From JBLHZY01 sp050633265 (GTDB taxonomy: Bacteria; Pseudomonadota; Alphaproteobacteria; Rhodobacterales; Rhodobacteraceae): a stretch of 64,000 nucleotides of DNA. This document shows positions 60,396 to 64,000 of the stretch, in pieces. How positions within the stretch are numbered: position 1 is the first letter of the stretch; the number at the start of each line of letters is the position of its first letter. The notes under the pieces were generated by a model. It ran no database searches. It saw nothing but the letters and a program-made list of their open reading frames with translations, and was not told where the DNA came from. Position numbers and translations under genes: made by a program. The stretch is taken from contig JBOEGE010000005.1 in assembly GCA_050633265.1 (NCBI GenBank), positions 1 to 64,000 of the forward strand. Reading direction: 5' to 3'.

Positions 60396-61022
60396 TTAGA
60401 TTTCTGCCGGGCGCCCCAGCTCTTCGCTAAGAATGCGCGCCAAATGATCGGTGATACGCACCTTTTGGGTCTGGCCCATACGCTCTGCAATCACGGCCGC
60501 ATTTCCGCCGAAGCCTTTGAGATCGCTCTTAATAATGTGGCGCGGACGAAGCACCGAACCAGATTTCGCATCGCGAACGGTCATTGCAAAGGTGATCGAA
60601 TGCGTGCCGCCAACGGTATAGCGTGTGCGCTCTGTCAGCGAGTGAAAGCGGATCACTTCGACATCAACAACAACATCCTGCGCCCCGGCAAGCTGCGCGG
60701 CCCCTTTGGAGAGACCTTCGTTAAAGATCGCTTCGACCTGCTCGTAACGATCGCCATAGGCATCCCCGCGCCATACAATATCGGCGATCGGATAAAACAT
60801 ATTGGCTTCCGAGACTTTCAGCGTGCGCGGCACATCCACATTGATCGCAGCCACTTTATAATCTGGCGCAGCAACGGTCGCCATTGCAGGCGCGGCCGGC
60901 GCAGCAGACATCACCGGCGCATCAAGGGGTGCGGCGCGTGTTGCGGTTGCGGTTTCATTCATCTGGCAAGCAGAGACGCCTAGGATAAGAGCGCCCATTG
61001 CAATCATTTTGGTGATGGTCAT
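60396..61022 (-). CDS. Lipoprotein, DUF6778-like
   Basis: This 208-residue protein has a lipobox signal peptide (MIAMGALILGVSACQM, cysteine at residue 19), an Ala/Pro-rich linker, and a compact domain with NVDVPRTLKVSEANMFYPIA, IVWRGDAYGDRYEQVE and DVVVDVEVIRFHSLTERTRY. The pattern resembles the Rhodobacterales-specific DUF6778 family, whose function is unknown. It should sit on the periplasmic side of the outer membrane. AAGAGGTAAC precedes the ATG at 61022. Confidence 0.8.
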   Translation of the reverse strand: MTITKMIAMGALILGVSACQMNETATATRAAPLDAPVMSAAPAAPAMATVAAPDYKVAAINVDVPRTLKVSEANMFYPIADIVWRGDAYGDRYEQVEAIFNEGLSKGAAQLAGAQDVVVDVEVIRFHSLTERTRYTVGGTHSITFAMTVRDAKSGSVLRPRHIIKSDLKGFGGNAAVIAERMGQTQKVRITDHLARILSEELGRPAEI

Positions 61023-61094
61023 TGTGTTACCTCTTTTTCTTTCAGCCCGTTAATTCTTGGTTAACAATTGCTTTAGAAATGAGGCCAAAATGAG

Positions 61095-61122
61095 AAAAAC
61101 CCGGATCATTTCCGGGGTTTTC
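61095..61122 (-). terminator. Rho-independent terminator after the RSP_7527-type gene
   Basis: On the minus strand the stem ACCCCGGA / TCCGGGT (one bulge) with an AATGA loop is followed by TTTTTCTC. It lies about 96 bp downstream of the small gene stop and 73 bp upstream of the lipoprotein start. Confidence 0.7.
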
Positions 61123-61217
61123 ACAAGGGCATTATCTGGGGCTTTATCAGGCGCGCCGCGCGCCAATAGCCGAAAATATGTAACGCTTTAAGATACTTAC
61201 GGGAATGCCGAGCGATC

Positions 61218-61382
61218 TTAAGCGGCTTGACCCTGGCCAAGATGCGTCAGAGCGTGAAATTTGGCTTTCATCCAAGCAGAGGCGGCTTTTACACCGGCTT
61301 GTGCCGCCTGAGCGCGCAAAACGCGGGCTTGGCGCTCGATTTCGAAGTAGTTCAATTGTGTCAGTGCTGTTTGGTCAGTCAT
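61218..61382 (-). CDS. RSP_7527-type small protein
   Basis: This 54-residue protein (MTDQTALTQLNYFEIERQAR to THLGQGQAA) is helical, Ala/Gln-rich and ends with an amphipathic helix containing SAWMKAKFHAL. It resembles the RSP_7527 family of Rhodobacteraceae, which is known as a small protein induced in photo-oxidative stress, and the DUF1127 (YjiS) style of proteins. The ATG at 61380-61382 has AAGGA seven bases upstream. The assignment rests on overall pattern and length. It is too short for standard gene-length cutoffs. Confidence 0.75.
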   Translation of the reverse strand: MTDQTALTQLNYFEIERQARVLRAQAAQAGVKAASAWMKAKFHALTHLGQGQAA

Positions 61383-61558
61383 CGGATATTCCTTCGCTGT
61401 TACATCAGCCTCCCGTGTGCCTTCAAACTATGTCAGCTTTCCTGACCAGACCACGCACAATCGGGCAATGCCGCTATGCAGCATTCGCAGGGCTGGTCCG
61501 GGCCGCATAATTCGCCCCCCCCGCGGTTTGCTGCATTTCTTGTGGTTTTCCGGCTGGA

Positions 61559-61583
61559 ACCGTTAGCGCTAACGGTATATACT
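61559..61583 (+). promoter_or_regulatory. Palindromic operator and -10 element before edd
   Basis: ACCGTTAGCGCTAACGGT (61559-61576) is a perfect 18-bp palindrome of the LacI/GalR operator type, with the central GC and TTAG/CTAA arms. A TATACT -10-like hexamer follows directly at 61578-61583, so a bound repressor would cover the promoter spacer. It lies 63 bp before the edd ribosome-site region and start. A LacI-family regulator of sugar or gluconate catabolism is the likely partner; its gene is not in the window. Confidence 0.75.
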
Positions 61584-61646
61584 GCCCCAAACCCATAGGC
61601 CCGCCAATCCAAACGGCGCCCAAATCAGAGCCGCTGAGGAGCACAT

Positions 61647-63452
61647 ATGTCCCTGCACCCGACCATCGCCGCCGTTACGGAGCGCATCATTGCCCGCTCA
61701 AAAGAGAGCCGCGCCGCTTATCTGGCCAAGATCAAATCGGCTGGCGATGCAGGCCCGGCGCGCGCGCATCTGGCCTGTGGCAACCAAGCCCATGCTTACG
61801 CCGCGATGGACGCGGAAAAAGACGCATTGGCAGAGGGGCGCGCGCCCAATCTTGGCATCATCACCGCCTATAATGATATGCTTTCGGCCCATAAACCTTA
61901 TGAGACCTTCCCCGATCAAATCCGCGAGGCGGCCCGCCTTGCTGGTGCCACGGCCCAAGTCGCAGGCGGCGTTCCTTCGATGTGTGATGGCGTAACCCAA
62001 GGCCAGCCGGGCATGGAGCTGTCGCTGTTTTCGCGCGATGTGATTGCGCTCGCCGCAGGGGTTGGGCTTTCGCATAATTGCTATGATGCGGCTGTTTACT
62101 TGGGCGTTTGCGATAAAATCGTGCCGGGCCTCGTGATCGCTGCGGCGACCTTTGGCCATATCCCGGCCGTCTTCCTGCCCGCAGGCCCGATGACCTCGGG
62201 CTTGCCCAATGATGAAAAAGCCCGCGTTCGCCAGCTTTTCGCCACTGGAGAGATCGACCGCGCCGAGCTGATGAAGGCCGAAATGGCAAGCTACCATGGC
62301 CCCGGCACCTGTACCTTTTATGGGACCGCCAATACCAACCAGATGCTGATGGAGTTCATGGGGCTGCATCTGCCCGGCGCAAGTTTTGTCAATCCCGGCA
62401 CTGAGCTGCGCGATGCTTTAACGATGGAAGGCGCGCGCCGTGCGCTGGAAATCACCGCATTGGGCAATGATTATCGCCCCGCTGGCGAGATTTTGGACGA
62501 GAAAGCCTTCGTCAACGGCATCGTCGGGCTCATGGCCACGGGCGGCTCGACCAATCTTGTTCTGCACCTGCCCGCCATGGCGCGCGCCGCCGGGATACTC
62601 CTTGATCTTCAAGACCTTGCGGATATTTCCGAGACCGTGCCTTTGATGGCGAAAGTCTATCCAAACGGGCTTGCGGATGTGAACCATTTCCATGCGGCGG
62701 GCGGCCTTGGCTATCTGATTGGTGAGTTGTTGGGCGCAGGCTTGCTGCACCCCGATACCAAGACGGTCGCGGGCGACGGGCTTGCGCTTTATACGCGCGA
62801 TCCAAAAATTATTGAGGGCAAGCTGGTCTGGGAAGACGGGCTTGGCAAAAGCCTGAATGAGAAAATCCTGCGCCCTGCTGCCGATCCGTTTCAAGCCTCT
62901 GGTGGCCTCAAGGAGCTTTCGGGCAATCTTGGGCGCGGGGTTATGAAAGTCTCTGCTGTGGCACCCGAGCGCCATGTGATCCGCGCGCCAGCCCGTGTTT
63001 TCAATGATCAGCATGCGGTTAAGGCGGCGTTTCAGGCGGGCGAATTTACCTCTGATACGATTGTTGTGGTGCGGTTTCAGGGGCCAAAGGCCAACGGGAT
63101 GCCCGAGCTGCATTCGCTTTCCCCCACGCTGGCCGTGTTGCAAGATCGCGGCTTGAAGGTGGCGCTGGTGACCGATGGGCGCATGTCTGGGGCTTCGGGC
63201 AAGGTGCCCTCGGCGATCCATGTCTCGCCCGAGGCGGCCAATGGCGGGCCTTTGGCCAAGCTGCGCGATGGTGATATGATCGAGCTTGATGCGACCACGG
63301 GCCGCTTGGCTGTTTTGGAAGAGGGATTTGAGGCGCGCGCGGCTGTTGTGCTTGATCTTTCGGCCAACGAGCAGGGCATTGGGCGCGAATTGTTTGCAGC
63401 ATTCCGCGCGAATGTTGGCAATGCGACAGAGGGCGCGGCCGTGGTTGTTTAG
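61647..63452 (+). CDS. edd: 6-phosphogluconate dehydratase
   Basis: Edd dehydrates 6-phosphogluconate to KDPG in the Entner-Doudoroff pathway. The 601-residue protein belongs to the IlvD/Edd family; cluster-binding cysteines are expected in VPSMCDGVTQG and GLSHNCYDAAVY, and the signature VALVTDGRMSGASGKVPSAIH is present (the last split here as VALVTDGRMSG and ASGKVPSAIH). The fold N-terminus IITAYNDMLSAHKPYE fits. CTGAGGAGCACAT before the ATG is a strong ribosome site. A palindromic operator lies upstream and eda follows after 81 bp with an MSIFAKKK element between. Confidence 0.96.
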   Translation: MSLHPTIAAVTERIIARSKESRAAYLAKIKSAGDAGPARAHLACGNQAHAYAAMDAEKDALAEGRAPNLGIITAYNDMLSAHKPYETFPDQIREAARLAGATAQVAGGVPSMCDGVTQGQPGMELSLFSRDVIALAAGVGLSHNCYDAAVYLGVCDKIVPGLVIAAATFGHIPAVFLPAGPMTSGLPNDEKARVRQLFATGEIDRAELMKAEMASYHGPGTCTFYGTANTNQMLMEFMGLHLPGASFVNPGTELRDALTMEGARRALEITALGNDYRPAGEILDEKAFVNGIVGLMATGGSTNLVLHLPAMARAAGILLDLQDLADISETVPLMAKVYPNGLADVNHFHAAGGLGYLIGELLGAGLLHPDTKTVAGDGLALYTRDPKIIEGKLVWEDGLGKSLNEKILRPAADPFQASGGLKELSGNLGRGVMKVSAVAPERHVIRAPARVFNDQHAVKAAFQAGEFTSDTIVVVRFQGPKANGMPELHSLSPTLAVLQDRGLKVALVTDGRMSGASGKVPSAIHVSPEAANGGPLAKLRDGDMIELDATTGRLAVLEEGFEARAAVVLDLSANEQGIGRELFAAFRANVGNATEGAAVVV

Positions 63453-63461
63453 CGCGGGATA

Positions 63462-63484
63462 TGAGTATTTGAGCCAAGAAAAAG
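63462..63484 (+). repeat. MSIFAKKK intergenic element, copy B
   Basis: A copy with two substitutions in the core (GTATTTGAGCCAAGAAA) begins 9 bp after the edd stop codon, in the sense direction of edd, and lies 50 bp before the eda start. It is read from an ATG in the same way as the other copies. Confidence 0.75.
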
Positions 63485-63533
63485 CCAGCCGTTGCGAAAC
63501 GCTGAATGGTGCGAATTTTATAAGGAATACAAG

Positions 63534-64000
63534 ATGATAACTCCTGCTGAAGCAAGTGTACGCTCTGAAGCGGTTTGCCGGCTTGCGCCTGTTATCCCGG
63601 TTTTGGTGATCCATGATGCCGCGATTGCGCGCCCCTTGGCCGAGGCTTTGGTCGCTGGCGGATTGCCTGCTTTGGAGGTGACTTTGCGCACGCCCTGCGC
63701 TTTGGAGGCGATCGCTGAAATGGCGAAAGTTGAGGGTGGTACGGTTGGTGCGGGCACTTTGCTAACGCCAGAAGATGTGGCGGCGGCCGTGGCAGCGGGG
63801 GCGCGTTTTGGGGTTTCTCCGGGCGCGACGGACCGGATTTTGGAGGCTTGCGAGGCGGCGGATCTGCCGCTTTTGCCGGGCGCTGCGACGGCCTCAGAGG
63901 CGATGCGTTTGCTTGAGCGCGGCTATACGGTTCAGAAGTTTTTTCCCGCTGAGGCCTCGGGCGGCGCGCCTGCTTTGAAGGCCATTGGCGCGCCCATTCC
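63534..64000 (+). CDS. eda: KDPG/KHG aldolase, partial (3' end outside window)
   Basis: Eda cleaves KDPG to pyruvate and glyceraldehyde 3-phosphate, the last step of the Entner-Doudoroff pathway. The first 155 residues are present. Landmarks are APVIPVLVIHDAAIARPLAE, the catalytic-glutamate strand GGLPALEVTLRT, GTVGAGTLLTPEDV, SPGATDRILEAC, and the Schiff-base lysine in VQKFFPAEASGG. The usual length is about 210, so roughly 55 residues are cut off. AAGGA lies seven bases before the ATG. It follows edd in the same direction. Confidence 0.95.
   Translation, partial: MITPAEASVRSEAVCRLAPVIPVLVIHDAAIARPLAEALVAGGLPALEVTLRTPCALEAIAEMAKVEGGTVGAGTLLTPEDVAAAVAAGARFGVSPGATDRILEACEAADLPLLPGAATASEAMRLLERGYTVQKFFPAEASGGAPALKAIGAPI

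Noticed and set aside
61205..61510. 101-codon plus-strand frame before edd
   Set aside because: It is antisense to the RSP_7527-type gene, lacks a ribosome site and has no protein-like pattern.

Overview
The window comes from the chromosome of an alphaproteobacterium, almost certainly a member of the Rhodobacteraceae (Rhodobacterales). The evidence is the gene set (Shemin-type hemA, edd/eda, families known mainly from Rhodobacter such as the RSP_7527-type small protein and the RSP_2648-type PIN protein, a cysteine-poor alphaproteobacterial DksA) and the regulatory signals (an alphaproteobacterial GAAC-N7-GAAC LexA box before uvrA and an FNR/FnrL-type box before hemA). GC content is fairly high and intergenic DNA is C/A-rich. 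No insertion sequence, prophage, CRISPR array or rRNA operon is visible. The genus cannot be read from this sequence.

Layout. 1-9.4 kb: start of uvrA with its SOS box, a rhodanese, lpdA, a DUF924 protein, an MFS transporter, queA, and a 1200-residue AsmA/YhdP-like envelope protein. 9.5-16.4 kb: peroxiredoxin bcp overlapping a DUF455 gene, an M23 peptidase-bactofilin pair, a DUF2189 membrane protein, an alpha/beta hydrolase and prfB. 16.4-28.2 kb: a 1438-residue modular extracellular nuclease with a candidate PhoB box, then mrcA and amiC (peptidoglycan synthesis and cleavage), an aminotransferase, a DsbA-like oxidoreductase, an AT-richer orphan gene and a candidate minus-strand small RNA. 28.4-39.6 kb: ispG, a RodZ-like protein, hemA, an M20 peptidase, two tRNA-Asp and one tRNA-Val gene, an FMN reductase, a histidine phosphatase, an HU-like protein and lon.

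40-48.9 kb: two tandem paralogous membrane proteins of unknown role with a START/SRPBCC-like soluble half, then tgt, sufT, sufA, two TfoX-domain proteins, tpiA, an FAD monooxygenase and dksA. 49-55.2 kb: a MoxR ATPase and a CoxE-like VWA protein, which usually form a pair, here separated by a membrane histidine kinase, a GNAT acetyltransferase, a DUF2927 lipoprotein and a 54-residue membrane protein. 55.2-56.5 kb is an AT-richer patch of orphan genes. 56.9-64 kb: a GFA-family protein flanked by direct repeats, an M48 protease, a PIN protein with an RNA methyltransferase, a lipoprotein, a 54-residue RSP_7527-type gene, and the Entner-Doudoroff genes edd and eda under a perfect 18-bp palindromic operator.

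Common threads are cell-envelope construction (mrcA, amiC, M23, bactofilin, RodZ-like, AsmA-like), queuosine synthesis (queA, tgt), Fe-S assembly (sufT, sufA) and stress handling (uvrA, lon, dksA, bcp, RSP_7527-type). The least explained structures are a short intergenic element present six times (core GTATTTTTGCCAAGAAA, readable as the peptide MSIFAKKK), the candidate structured RNA at 28.2-28.3 kb, the tandem membrane/SRPBCC pair, and two unrelated intergenic tandem repeats with 39-bp and 30-bp periods.
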